A stretch of DNA of 32,596 nt. It comes from Bacteroidia bacterium. Its GTDB lineage: Bacteria; Bacteroidota; Bacteroidia; Bacteroidales; Bacteroidaceae. Location of the stretch: assembly GCA_009929715.1 (NCBI GenBank), contig RZZX01000022.1:1-32596 (forward strand). Reading direction: 5' to 3'. The notes under the pieces were generated by a model that worked only from the letters and a program-made list of their open reading frames with translations, was not told the DNA's origin and made no database searches. Within the stretch, counting starts at the first letter, position 1, and every line of letters starts with the position of its first letter. Of the stretch, positions 15,759-25,013 are shown piece after piece. The position numbers and the translations under genes were made by a program.

Positions 15759-17321
15759 ATGAAAAATAAATCAATCATAAAACTATTATTACTCGGTACT
15801 GTAACGGGGCTTAGTGTCTCTTGTACCGATAATTTCCTAGACTATAATACGAACCCGTACGAACCGACTAATTTGGATCCGGACGGTTATGGAGTAAGCT
15901 CTGCCTTAAAGATGATGGAGAGTGCCGTCCTACCATTGGACGTGAATACGTTCCAGTTTACAGACTGCTTATTGGGCGGTACATGGGGAGGCTATCTGGC
16001 CGACTCAAACAATGGATTTAACAACCGTAGCTTTGCGATTTATAGCCCACAAGACGACTGGGTTGAACCGCTTATGAAACAAACCATGAGTGCTACGTTC
16101 CCAAATATCACAACGATTCAGGCTCTAACGGACAACGAGGTGTTGCTCTCGGTAGCAAATGTCATTAAAGTGATTGCCATGCAACGGGTGACTGATACCT
16201 ATGGTCCTATCCCTTACTCGGAAGTTGGTAAAGATGGAAACATCACAGCGGTCTATGATACTCAGAAAAAGGTGTACGAGAAGATGTTCCAAGAGGTCGA
16301 TGCTGCCATCGAGGTGTTGAGTAAAAACCGCACCAACAACTTTACACCGAAAGCGGATATCGTCTTTGGGGGTAAAACAGAGAAATGGGCTAAACTAGCC
16401 AACTCATTGAAACTTCGCATGGCGGTACGTATCGCTAATGTAGAGCCGGAATTGGCTAAACAAAAGGCGGAAGAGGTGATGAAAAATGAGATTGGTCCAA
16501 TGAGTAGCAACGACGACAATGCCTTTATTACGGTAACCAATAACCCACTTTATGTGGTGATGTATGAATATAACAAAGGTGACTCACACATCGGAGCTGA
16601 TATCACATCGTATATGAATGGGTATGAGGATCCTAGACGGGAAAAGTATTTCACCTTATCGACTTTCAAAAATGTGACCAACGGCTTTATTGGCTTGCGC
16701 TCTGGCGTGGAGCTGCCTGCTGGTGAAACCATCAAACAATATACGAACATCAATATTAAGGTGGATAGTAAAATGATGTGGATGAATGCGGCCGAAACAG
16801 CTTTCCTCCGTGCAGAAGGAGCGTTAAGAGGCTGGTCGATGGGTGGAACCGCCGAGTCATTGTACAACCAAGGTATTGCTTTATCGTTCGGTCAATGGGG
16901 AGCAGAAGGTGCGGAAACGTACGCACAAGATGCAACGAAAACACCGGCAGTTCACAAAGACCCTGTAAACTCGTCGTTCTCATACAATGGCATGACTAGT
17001 ACCATTACCGTAAAATGGGATGAAACAGCCGATTTTGAAAAGAACTTGGAACGAATCATTACTCAAAAATGGATTGCCAACTTCCCCTTGGGCTTGGAGG
17101 CTTGGGCTGAATACCGCCGTACAGGGTATCCTAAGTTAATGGAGGTTGTTATGAATGGTAGCAATGGCAAGGTGGAAAGTTCTAGAATGGCTCGCCGGTT
17201 GAATTACCCGGAGGTGGAGTACAAAGAGAATGGAGAAAACCTGAAGAAAGCACTGACAGACTACTTAAAAGGTCCTGATACCATGGGAACAGACGTTTGG
17301 TGGGCTAAAAAAAATAACTAA
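15759..17321 (+). CDS. SusD-like glycan-binding lipoprotein (SusD-like_2 type)
   Basis: 520-aa surface lipoprotein (lipobox SVSC, Cys22, followed by TDNF) of the SusD/RagB superfamily. It has the opening NFLDYNTNPYEPTNL and the helical repeat fold typical of the SusD-like_2 group. It forms the lid of the SusC transporter and binds the oligosaccharide for import. It sits 12 bp after susC. The composition is even and no frameshift is seen. Confidence 0.93.
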   Translation: MKNKSIIKLLLLGTVTGLSVSCTDNFLDYNTNPYEPTNLDPDGYGVSSALKMMESAVLPLDVNTFQFTDCLLGGTWGGYLADSNNGFNNRSFAIYSPQDDWVEPLMKQTMSATFPNITTIQALTDNEVLLSVANVIKVIAMQRVTDTYGPIPYSEVGKDGNITAVYDTQKKVYEKMFQEVDAAIEVLSKNRTNNFTPKADIVFGGKTEKWAKLANSLKLRMAVRIANVEPELAKQKAEEVMKNEIGPMSSNDDNAFITVTNNPLYVVMYEYNKGDSHIGADITSYMNGYEDPRREKYFTLSTFKNVTNGFIGLRSGVELPAGETIKQYTNINIKVDSKMMWMNAAETAFLRAEGALRGWSMGGTAESLYNQGIALSFGQWGAEGAETYAQDATKTPAVHKDPVNSSFSYNGMTSTITVKWDETADFEKNLERIITQKWIANFPLGLEAWAEYRRTGYPKLMEVVMNGSNGKVESSRMARRLNYPEVEYKENGENLKKALTDYLKGPDTMGTDVWWAKKNN

Positions 17322-17339
17322 TGATAAATCTAAACGATT

Positions 17340-18389
17340 ATGAAAAGTAATAAGATAGGAAAACTCGTTTTATCGGGCATCATGACCGCTGCTTTCGCCT
17401 TCGCTTCATGTAGCGACTGGGACGACATGGAGTCGGCTAATGTGATTCAGCCCAACATCAAAGAACAGAATCCGGAACTCTATGCGCAATACCTAGAGCG
17501 CCTTAAAACGTATAAAGATTCAGACCACAAACTAGTTTATGCGTGGTTCGACAACAGCGAAAAAGTGCCGTTCAACAGAGCGCAACATCTTTCGGAAGTG
17601 CCAGACAGCGTGGATGTACTTGCTTTAATGCATCCGGACAATCTCGTTGAGAGTGAACTCGCTGAAATGGCCAACCTCAAAAAGGAAAAGGGAACAAAAG
17701 TGATCTATTCGATCGACTTCGATGCGATTAAACTGATCTATGACACCCGCGCCAAAGAACAACCGGCACCAGCAGAGGGCGAAGAGTCTACTTTCCCGGA
17801 CTTTACCACGTTTATGGTCGATTCTATCGGCCATGCTCTCAGCCTCGTTCAAGAGTATCAATACGATGGCCTTTCAATCGCCTACTTGGGTAAAAGCATG
17901 CTTCACCTCACCGCTGCTGAAAAGAAAGCTTATATCGAAAGCCAAAATGTATTCATGGGAATGGTTAAAACTTGGTTGGAAAGAAACACGGATAAGCTGA
18001 TTGCATTCGAAGGCAAACCTCAAAATATCATTGATAAATCGTTCCTGGAGAAATGTAACTTGATTTTATTGCCTGCTACCACTATCAAAAACCAATATGA
18101 GTTGTCATACAACTTATCATTGGCGGCTGTTGAAGGGGTGCCGACAGATCGCTTCGGGATCAAGGTGTCGACAACATCACTGGATGAATCGGATAAGAAA
18201 ACCGGTTATTTTGCTGATGGCAGCCGGGCTTTGCCAACTGCAGCGCAATGGATCATGTCTGCACACGAGGGGTATACCATCAAAGGCTTAGGTATCGACA
18301 ACATTAGTACCGATTATTATAACCCGGCACTGGTTTATAGACACAGCCGTCAAGCTATTACAACATTAAATCCATCTCTTAAAAAGTAA
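17340..18389 (+). CDS. GH18-like surface glycan-binding lipoprotein, catalytically degenerate
   Basis: 349-aa lipoprotein (FASC, Cys24, then SDWDD, a surface-export type tail). A GH18-like TIM barrel covers most of the mature protein. The expected GH18 motif DxxDxDxE aligns with DGLSIAYL at residues 176-183: the first Asp is kept, but the other two Asp and the catalytic Glu are Ser179, Ala181 and Leu183. It is therefore unlikely to hydrolyse chitobiose and more likely binds N-glycan as a surface glycan-binding protein, as suggested for the equivalent gene of the B. thetaiotaomicron locus. It follows susD by 18 bp and precedes the LamG gene by 6 bp. Confidence 0.82.
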   Translation: MKSNKIGKLVLSGIMTAAFAFASCSDWDDMESANVIQPNIKEQNPELYAQYLERLKTYKDSDHKLVYAWFDNSEKVPFNRAQHLSEVPDSVDVLALMHPDNLVESELAEMANLKKEKGTKVIYSIDFDAIKLIYDTRAKEQPAPAEGEESTFPDFTTFMVDSIGHALSLVQEYQYDGLSIAYLGKSMLHLTAAEKKAYIESQNVFMGMVKTWLERNTDKLIAFEGKPQNIIDKSFLEKCNLILLPATTIKNQYELSYNLSLAAVEGVPTDRFGIKVSTTSLDESDKKTGYFADGSRALPTAAQWIMSAHEGYTIKGLGIDNISTDYYNPALVYRHSRQAITTLNPSLKK

Positions 18390-18395
18390 CAACTT

Positions 18396-19550
18396 ATGAA
18401 GCAGAATAAATTATATTTATACGGCTTATTGCTTGGTGCATTGACCCTAGGTGGATGTCAGAGCGATATGGAGAAGTTTGATAACCAGACTTACATCAAT
18501 GCCGACTCAAAAACAAGTACAATCTTGGTAAAAGGTACAGTAACCAATGCCGAACGAACCATCCAAGCCGCTTTAGCAAAGAAAGAGACGAAAGATGTGA
18601 CTATTACGTACAAGGTCGATCCCTCTTTAGTAAAAAGATACAACTTGGCGTACTATGACCAAGCGGTCCTGTTGCCCGAGGGACACTATGAATTATCGGA
18701 AAACAAAACAGTGATCAAAGCGGGTTCAGTACTTTCGCAACCCATTACCGTGAAGTTTAATGCGATCAATGAGTTAGACCGTGATGTGATCTATGTTCTC
18801 CCAGTAACAATCGTTGAATCTAACATCGCTATCTTGGAGAGTTCACGCACCACTTACTTTATCTTCAAAGGAGCAGCTCTAATTAATGTGGTAGCCGACA
18901 TGGAGGCAAACAACCTACACATCGATACATGGGCTAAACCGGAGGTAGTGAATAACCTATCAGCGTTGACCATGGAAACATTAATCCGCGCACGAAATTT
19001 CGACCGGTTGATCAGTACAATAATGGGTATCGAAGGGTACTTCTTGATTCGTGTCGGTGATGCTGGATTCCCTTCCAACCAAATTCAGATTGCAACAACT
19101 AGAGGTAACTTCCCTGATGGGGATTCCAATAAGGGGTTACCAATCAACGAATGGGTGCATGTTGCCTTAACATACGACAGTAGCAACGGGGCCTTGAAGG
19201 TATACGTAAACGGTAAATTGCAATCGGAAGGAACAAAGAACCTTGGTGAAATAAACTTAGGCGTGAATGGAAAAGACGGTTTCTACATCGGACGCTCTTA
19301 TGAAGATGGGCGTTTCTTAGCTGGTGAGTTCTCAGAATGTAGAATATGGAACCGCGCCTTGACAGCCGAAGAGATTACTGCACCAGCTCACTTCTATGAA
19401 GTTGACCCAAAATCGGACGGTTTAGTGGCTTACTGGAAATGTAATGACGGGGTTGGCAGTGAAATTAAAGACGAAACAGGCAATGGCAACCACCTAAAAG
19501 CAAAGAACCCAATTGTTTGGACTCCGGTAAGCTTACCGGCAAAAAACTAA
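18396..19550 (+). CDS. DUF1735 and LamG-domain surface lipoprotein
   Basis: 384-aa lipoprotein (LGGC, Cys21). An N-terminal DUF1735 domain (about 35-165) is followed by a concanavalin-like/LamG domain (about 170-350, with INEWVHVALTYDSSNGALKVYVNGKL and FSECRIWNRALTAEEI). LamG folds bind carbohydrate, and the position beside SusD and the GH18 enzyme supports a surface glycan-binding role. The same DUF1735 domain opens the next protein. It resembles BT3986 of B. thetaiotaomicron in domain order. Confidence 0.85.
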   Translation: MKQNKLYLYGLLLGALTLGGCQSDMEKFDNQTYINADSKTSTILVKGTVTNAERTIQAALAKKETKDVTITYKVDPSLVKRYNLAYYDQAVLLPEGHYELSENKTVIKAGSVLSQPITVKFNAINELDRDVIYVLPVTIVESNIAILESSRTTYFIFKGAALINVVADMEANNLHIDTWAKPEVVNNLSALTMETLIRARNFDRLISTIMGIEGYFLIRVGDAGFPSNQIQIATTRGNFPDGDSNKGLPINEWVHVALTYDSSNGALKVYVNGKLQSEGTKNLGEINLGVNGKDGFYIGRSYEDGRFLAGEFSECRIWNRALTAEEITAPAHFYEVDPKSDGLVAYWKCNDGVGSEIKDETGNGNHLKAKNPIVWTPVSLPAKN

Positions 19551-19580
19551 TTTGAAATTCACTTTAATAAAGATTAGATC

Positions 19581-20987
19581 ATGAACTATAATAAATTCAT
19601 AAAAACTCAGGTATTGACTTTATTGTTCGCTTCTGCAGGATGTGCTTTCACATCTTGCGAAGACGACATCGAAGTAGGACGCATAGACGAAAGCGGCTAT
19701 GTGACAAGCCAAGATGTATTGGGGTATTTGATTGACGCCAATGGTAAACGTGCCATCAGTAATGTAGAGTTTCGTAACGTAGGAACCACTGAAATCTTCT
19801 TAAACGCCTCACAAAAAGCAACTCAGAATAGTACAGCGACAGTGGCTTACGACAAAGCGTTACTAGATGCTTATAACGAGAAACAAGGTTCAACTTACGA
19901 GGCATTTCCCATTGATTCGGTCACAATTTCGAATGAAGGTCTACTGACTCTAGCTCAGGGGGAGAGCCGTTCTAATAAACTGGAGGTCACTTACAAGACT
20001 TTCGAGGGATCAGAGTCTCAAAAATCGTATGTCATTCCTTTAAAGATCACCACTAAATCGGGCGATTTAAAGTTGACCGAAAAGGAATCGACCTATTTAC
20101 TTTTCGTGAAAGACTTGACAGGTATTCCTGATTGCAACAAAGCTAGTGGCATTAAGATTATCAGCTGTATGGAGGTAAATGACACGAATCCACTAAACAA
20201 CCTTTGCTTCACCTTGAAGAACAGCGGCAAACCTTTAGTAGATATGTTAATCATGTTCTCGGCCAACATCAATTACAATGCCGAAACGGGACGGGTTTAT
20301 GTCTATAACAACGAAAACGTACAGCACCTGCTTGACCAACGCATAAAATACCTTAAACCGTTGCAAGACCGCGGTATGAAAATCATTCTAGGTATTTTAG
20401 GCAATCATGACCGCTCAGGGGTAGCCAACTTAGCCGACAAGACTGCTAAAGCATTTGCTCAAGAGTTAAAAGCCGTTTGTGATGCTTATCACCTTGATGG
20501 GGTCTTCTTCGATGATGAATATTCGAACTATCAAAGCCCTGCTCCAGAAGGATTCGTTAGTCCCTCTTCTACAGCAGCCTCACGCCTTTGTTACGAAGTG
20601 AAGCAAGCTATGCCGGACCGATTGGTTTGTGCGTATGCCTATGGACTGACTTCTTCTTTACCGAGTATAGAAAACCAAACATCAGGAACATTCGTAGATT
20701 ATGGAATCCATGACTATGGCAATGGTTCTGATATGAGTAGCAGATACCCAGGAATGCCCAAATCAGGAATGGCTCTCTACTCACAAGAGTTTGCCAGAGG
20801 ACATTTCACCTCTGAAAACAACCTCAAGAGTCTACGCGACAAAGGCTACGGTGCTCACATGATTTTTGCAATGGATCCATTCCGTTCGTACTTTCAGCGC
20901 CAAATCAGCGCCATGCAAAGCATTGCAAAAGTTCTATACGATGATGAACTAGTTTATGATGGAAAACCGTATCGCAAAGATTGGTAA
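19581..20987 (+). CDS. GH18 endo-beta-N-acetylglucosaminidase (EndoBT-3987-like), surface lipoprotein
   Basis: 468-aa lipoprotein. Cys26 (TSC-EDD) is the likely lipid anchor, and Cys21 is an alternative. The N-terminal DUF1735 domain (about 40-180) leads into a GH18 barrel (about 190-468). The catalytic motif DGVFFDDE spans residues 306-313, with Asp311 as the oxazoline-assisting residue and Glu313 as the acid/base. This is one residue off the Asp312/Glu314 recalled for EndoBT-3987. It cleaves the chitobiose core of high-mannose N-glycans on the cell surface and releases the oligosaccharide for SusCD. The mannosidases at 318-8763 would complete breakdown. Confidence 0.92.
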   Translation: MNYNKFIKTQVLTLLFASAGCAFTSCEDDIEVGRIDESGYVTSQDVLGYLIDANGKRAISNVEFRNVGTTEIFLNASQKATQNSTATVAYDKALLDAYNEKQGSTYEAFPIDSVTISNEGLLTLAQGESRSNKLEVTYKTFEGSESQKSYVIPLKITTKSGDLKLTEKESTYLLFVKDLTGIPDCNKASGIKIISCMEVNDTNPLNNLCFTLKNSGKPLVDMLIMFSANINYNAETGRVYVYNNENVQHLLDQRIKYLKPLQDRGMKIILGILGNHDRSGVANLADKTAKAFAQELKAVCDAYHLDGVFFDDEYSNYQSPAPEGFVSPSSTAASRLCYEVKQAMPDRLVCAYAYGLTSSLPSIENQTSGTFVDYGIHDYGNGSDMSSRYPGMPKSGMALYSQEFARGHFTSENNLKSLRDKGYGAHMIFAMDPFRSYFQRQISAMQSIAKVLYDDELVYDGKPYRKDW

Positions 20988-21013
20988 TTAAGAACCTTTA
21001 ATATTAGCAGATT

Positions 21014-21979
21014 ATGAAACTGAAAAACATAGTAGGAATATTACTATTAGGCATGCTTTCAATAGGATTCGCTTCGTGTAGTAGCGATGATGATCCAATA
21101 GAAACTTCTCAAAAAGAGGAGCTAACATTAACTAGCGATGCACTAAGAATAGTAGTAGGCAGCAGCACTGAAATAGAAATTGCAAAAGGGAATGGGGATT
21201 ATAAAGCTTTCTCTCTTAATCCGGAAATAGCAGAAGTCAAAAGCGAAAATGGAAAGATTTTCGTAGAAGCCAAAACAAATGGGCAAACAGCGGTTGTTTT
21301 ATCCGACCAAAGTAATCAATATAAGAAGATCTCTATCACGTCTTATTATGAGACCATTACGGTGGATAAAGAGAGTCTTGATATCAAGATGCCGATTGGT
21401 AACCCTAAAACCAAAACTCTTGAGATTATTTCTGGAAATGGTAGCTATAAAGCGACCTCTGACAACACGGATATTTTATCGTTATCAATCAAACAAAACG
21501 AGCTGTCTGTGACTGGTAAAAAAGAGGGTACGGCTACTATAACCATCACAGATGCTTTGGAGGTAACAAAAACGATCACTGTTGTGATATCAACGACCGA
21601 TATCCCTTATGACGAAAAGGATTTGGAAGAGATTAAAGCAGACGCAACCCTACGTTATCTTTTTGCAAGTAACATAACAGAAAATGCCGACAATCGATGG
21701 TATACTTATTTCAATACCAAAGAAAATGAACTGAACCTTTATGGTTGGGATTATTACAATTGGCAGTACTTAAAAATCTATTTTGCCGGAGATAAGAGTG
21801 TAGGCGAAAAGACAGGTGCCAAGCTAACTTGCAGCCTAAATAATGATAAATTTACCGACGAACCGATAAAGTTTGAAATCATCAAAAATGATGGTAAAAA
21901 GATCTGGGCCACTTATTCATTCATAAAAAAAGAGAAGTTATACTTCGGTCATTTCTGTCAGAATATAGCTGCTGAATAG
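21014..21979 (+). CDS. Surface lipoprotein with two Ig-like repeats and an aromatic-rich C-terminal domain
   Basis: 321-aa lipoprotein (FASC, Cys22, followed by SSDDD, a surface-export signal). Two tandem Big_2-like repeats (about 35-110 and 115-195) share the core GNGDYKA/GNGSYKA. A C-terminal region of about 115 residues (205-321) is rich in Trp and Tyr (for example LYGWDYYNWQYLKIYF) and does not match a family I recognise. As the last gene of the N-glycan operon (26 bp after the GH18 enzyme), it is probably a surface glycan-binding protein with a stalk of Ig-like domains. The binding role is inferred from position and aromatic content. Confidence 0.75.
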   Translation: MKLKNIVGILLLGMLSIGFASCSSDDDPIETSQKEELTLTSDALRIVVGSSTEIEIAKGNGDYKAFSLNPEIAEVKSENGKIFVEAKTNGQTAVVLSDQSNQYKKISITSYYETITVDKESLDIKMPIGNPKTKTLEIISGNGSYKATSDNTDILSLSIKQNELSVTGKKEGTATITITDALEVTKTITVVISTTDIPYDEKDLEEIKADATLRYLFASNITENADNRWYTYFNTKENELNLYGWDYYNWQYLKIYFAGDKSVGEKTGAKLTCSLNNDKFTDEPIKFEIIKNDGKKIWATYSFIKKEKLYFGHFCQNIAAE

Positions 21980-22003
21980 GTATTTTATCAATTTATAATT
22001 TCC

Positions 22004-22043
22004 AAGCGGGTATTTCATTTTAACGTGAAATACCCGCTTTTTT
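22004..22043. terminator. Bidirectional terminator between the SusC operon and the helicase gene
   Basis: GCGGGTATTTCA (22006-22017) and TGAAATACCCGC (22026-22037) form a perfect 12-bp stem with an 8-nt loop. Flanking AA/TT pairs and a T run at 22038-22043 serve the + strand. It touches the stop codon of the convergent helicase gene and probably serves both transcripts. Confidence 0.85.
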
Positions 22044-23461
22044 CATTCCACCTGTTCTTTCGGATAGTTCACTAAATAGAGCGTACCAGTGGCGCGTGTA
22101 AAAGCGGTATAAAGCCAACGGAAATAATCGGGAGTCAGATACTCATCGGTCATGTAGCCTTGATCTAGAAAAACATTCTTCCACTGTCCACCTTGCGCCT
22201 TATGGCACGTCACCGCATAAGCATACTTCACCTGCAAAGCATTGTAATACGGATCGGCTTTCATCTTCTTCATCCGCTCTCGCTTCTCCCGGATATCGAC
22301 ATAATCTTCCAAAATGGTATAAAACAAGCGATCGTTATCGGCTTTGGCTAACGCCGGTGCCTCAGAATGAAGAGTGTCCAAGATAACATTCGCTTCTAAT
22401 TCAAAATCTTCATGATCGGGAAATGTCAAAGTCACATCGGCAAACCGGAAGCCGTAAAGCTCACGTGTGCGACGCACCCGACGCACTACAGCCGTTTCAC
22501 CATTGGCTATAAAATCCATCTCCTTATAAGACGCTGTCCAAAAGTAGTTGTTCTTAGCAATCATCAGCATATCGCCCGTGTTGAGTTCCTCTTCACGCCA
22601 AAGAATCTGAGCACGAATCCCTTTATTATAAAGATTGGCTCGCTTGTTCGAGCGACAAATTACAATGGTATCGTCCATCCCATCGCGGTCATAACAAGCC
22701 GTTAATGTATCTATTAGTTCAGTACCAGGAAGCACCTTTATATCGGCAAAGCCAGTAGCTTTGATCTTAGGTAGCCCACTGCAAGTCTCAGCAGTAATAA
22801 GATGTCGGAGCGCTGTGGCATTCCATAAAATGCCCGATTCCTGAACTTGCCGAACCACATCCGTCAAATCGACCTCAGAAACGGACAACCCATATCCTCT
22901 AAGCATCTCTCCACTCAAAGCGGGGCTCTGCTCCTCACCCACTGGAGGCAACTGCGCTGTATCGCCCATCAACAAAAGCCGACACCCTTCACCCGAATAG
23001 ACAAACTGTACTAAATCGTCCAAAAGACGTCCCGTACCAAAAAAACTCCCCGACAGCCCATCATTCGCTATCATCGACGCCTCATCAACAATAAACAAAG
23101 TATGCGTCGCTAAGTTATCATTGATCGAAAAATTAGCAGTCTCGTTCGAAAAACTCTGTTGCCGATAAATCTTCTTATGAATGGTATAAGCCGGATGAGC
23201 TGCATAAGCAGCAAACACCTTAGCCGCTCTACCTGTAGGTGCCAGCAAAACCACTTTCTGTTGGAAGGCATCAAGCGCCTTCACCAAAGCACCGACCAAC
23301 GATGTTTTTCCCGTACCGGCATAGCCACGAAGGAGAAAAACCCCATCGGACTCCTTCGAAAATAAGAAGTCAGAAAGGTGCTTTATCGCTATTTCTTGTT
23401 GAAAAGTTGGCTGATAAGGAAAAAATTCTTTAATTTGCCGTTCTAAATAGTTATTTATCAT
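22043..23461 (-). CDS. Stand-alone RecD/UvrD-like ATP-dependent DNA helicase
   Basis: 472-aa superfamily 1 helicase. Walker A is GYAGTGKT (about residues 46-53), followed by Walker B with DEAS in TLFIVDEASMI. Motif III lies in LLLMGDTAQLPPVGEEQSP, and the C-terminal UvrD_C_2 region carries VTCHKAQGGQWKNVF and LYTAFTRAT. It lacks RecBC partners and extra N-terminal domains, matching the short RecD-like helicases common in Bacteroidetes, whose DNA-repair role is not well defined. The start MINNYLERQ at 23461 is preferred over an upstream Met at 23491 that adds ten residues with no family counterpart. Confidence 0.88.
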   Translation of the reverse strand: MINNYLERQIKEFFPYQPTFQQEIAIKHLSDFLFSKESDGVFLLRGYAGTGKTSLVGALVKALDAFQQKVVLLAPTGRAAKVFAAYAAHPAYTIHKKIYRQQSFSNETANFSINDNLATHTLFIVDEASMIANDGLSGSFFGTGRLLDDLVQFVYSGEGCRLLLMGDTAQLPPVGEEQSPALSGEMLRGYGLSVSEVDLTDVVRQVQESGILWNATALRHLITAETCSGLPKIKATGFADIKVLPGTELIDTLTACYDRDGMDDTIVICRSNKRANLYNKGIRAQILWREEELNTGDMLMIAKNNYFWTASYKEMDFIANGETAVVRRVRRTRELYGFRFADVTLTFPDHEDFELEANVILDTLHSEAPALAKADNDRLFYTILEDYVDIREKRERMKKMKADPYYNALQVKYAYAVTCHKAQGGQWKNVFLDQGYMTDEYLTPDYFRWLYTAFTRATGTLYLVNYPKEQVE

Positions 23462-23513
23462 TTTTATGTTATAAAAAAAATAGGCGAACAACCAATTTTA
23501 AATTAATTTGTTC

Positions 23514-23521
23514 TATTTTTG
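23514..23521 (+). promoter_or_regulatory. Bacteroides -7 element upstream of the pilin-like/DUF3822/rsmD operon
   Basis: TATTTTTG fits TAnnTTTG, 35 bp before the ATG at 23557. No -33 TTTG is seen at 19 bp. It lies in the divergent gap between the helicase and this operon. Confidence 0.45.
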
Positions 23522-23556
23522 CGATGCGAATATAACAACTAAAAACATATTTTATC

Positions 23557-24243
23557 ATGAAAACAGTATTTAATATTGTATTGGCACTCTGTGTTGCGGC
23601 ATTAATTTACATCTGTTACAGCAGCATCATGGGTCCTATAAACTTCGAGAAAGACAAAAAACACCGTGACAAAGCTGTCATTGCTCGTCTAATCGACATC
23701 CGTAAAGCACAACAAGAATACCGTATGCTTCACCACGGACAATACACAGACAAATTTGACTCTTTGATCGACTTCGTTAAAACTCAAAAAATTCCTTTCG
23801 TAATGAAGATGGGACAACTTACCGACAAGCAGTTGGAAGAGGGTTTAACAGAACGTAAAGCGATTGCAATCGTTAATGCAGCCAAAAGAACTGGCAAATT
23901 CGATGACGTTAAAAAATGGGGTCTTGAGAACTTTAAACGTGACACCATGTGGGTAGCCGTTATGGATACAATCTTCCCTAAAGGCTTCAATGCAGATTCT
24001 TTAAGATACGTTCCTTTCGGAAATGGTGCCCAATTCGAAATGGCTGTTAAAAACGACACAGCAAAATCTGGTGCTCCTGTCTTCTTGTACGAAGTTAAGA
24101 CTCCTTATGAGACATACTTAAACGGTCTTGACGCACAAGAGATTATCAACCTCAAAGATATCCAAACTAAGTTAGGCAAATATTGTGGTTTAATGATCGG
24201 CTCAATTGATACACCTAACAACGGTGCCGGCAACTGGGAATAA
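23557..24243 (+). CDS. Conserved membrane-anchored protein with pilin-like N-terminal half, function unknown
   Basis: 228-aa protein with one N-terminal membrane helix (about 5-25). Residues 38-80 (VIARLIDIRKAQQEYRMLHH, then GQYTDKFDSLIDFVK) resemble the helix and following segment of type II secretion pseudopilins, where an amphipathic helix leads into a HGxYxxxLdxL turn. The prepilin peptidase motif (Gly before Phe/Met with Glu at +5) is absent, so it would not be processed as a pilin. The rest (about 95-228) contains predicted beta strands and no family I recognise. It overlaps the DUF3822 gene by one base (TAATG), so the two are translationally coupled. The role is unknown. Confidence 0.7.
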   Translation: MKTVFNIVLALCVAALIYICYSSIMGPINFEKDKKHRDKAVIARLIDIRKAQQEYRMLHHGQYTDKFDSLIDFVKTQKIPFVMKMGQLTDKQLEEGLTERKAIAIVNAAKRTGKFDDVKKWGLENFKRDTMWVAVMDTIFPKGFNADSLRYVPFGNGAQFEMAVKNDTAKSGAPVFLYEVKTPYETYLNGLDAQEIINLKDIQTKLGKYCGLMIGSIDTPNNGAGNWE

Positions 24244-25013
24244 TGATCGAACTTCATCAATCAGAACACCATACATTATCCATCCGGCTTAGTCCGGATG
24301 GATTTTCTTTTTCTATCTATAACCCTCTTCATGACACCTCTCTATCAGTCATCGACAAGGATATAGACAGCTCTTTATCACTGACAGCAAACCTCAAAAA
24401 AGCCTTTCAAGAATACGAATTCTTGGGCTGCCCCTACAGACAAGTCAACGTGATAGTGGTCAATAAGCGCATCGTAACGATGCCTTTAGAACTTTTTGAA
24501 GACGAACAGACCGAACTCATCTTCTACCACAACCACACGCCCAAAGAGAATGAAAGTGTACAGTACAACATCCTGAAGAAAAGCAGCATCGTTGTCTTAT
24601 TCGGAATGGATAAAAGCGCCTTCAACTTTATCCGCGAGCAATACCCAACGGCCTACTTCTACGCCCAAACATCAGCCTTGATAGAGTACTTCTCTGTTAA
24701 AAGCAAACTGGGCAACAGCCGGAAGATGTACCTTTTCAGCCAACCACAAGGAATAGCTCTCTACTGCTTTGAAAAAGGCCATTTGGTCTTTGCCAACTCA
24801 TTCGATTGCAAATACCTTGAAGACCGAATCTACCACCTGCTTTATGTTTGGAAACTGCTCAATTTTGATCAAGAGCGCGATGAATTACATCTGGCAGGAA
24901 CACTAAGCGATAAAGAACAGTTCACCGAAGGGGTAAGAAGATACATTCTCAACCTCTTTGTGATGGACCCAACGACTAATATTGACATGCAAGCTATTTT
25001 ATTATGCGAGTAA
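24243..25013 (+). CDS. DUF3822 family protein
   Basis: 256-aa soluble protein of the Bacteroidetes family DUF3822, with no signal peptide or membrane segment. Its overall pattern of beta strands (LSIRLSPDGFSFSIY near the N-terminus, KMYLFSQPQGIALYCFEKGH in the middle) resembles an actin-like ATPase/hexokinase fold, but no catalytic residues can be assigned. It is coupled to the upstream gene by a 1-base overlap and overlaps rsmD by 10 bases, so the three are made together. The constant pairing with rsmD in this group hints at a link to ribosome biogenesis, which is inference only. Confidence 0.8.
   Translation: MIELHQSEHHTLSIRLSPDGFSFSIYNPLHDTSLSVIDKDIDSSLSLTANLKKAFQEYEFLGCPYRQVNVIVVNKRIVTMPLELFEDEQTELIFYHNHTPKENESVQYNILKKSSIVVLFGMDKSAFNFIREQYPTAYFYAQTSALIEYFSVKSKLGNSRKMYLFSQPQGIALYCFEKGHLVFANSFDCKYLEDRIYHLLYVWKLLNFDQERDELHLAGTLSDKEQFTEGVRRYILNLFVMDPTTNIDMQAILLCE

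Noticed and set aside
23486..23513. GAACAA...TTGTTC inverted repeat between the helicase and the pilin-like gene
   Set aside because: Only 6-bp arms with a 16-bp AT-rich spacer; expected by chance in such sequence.
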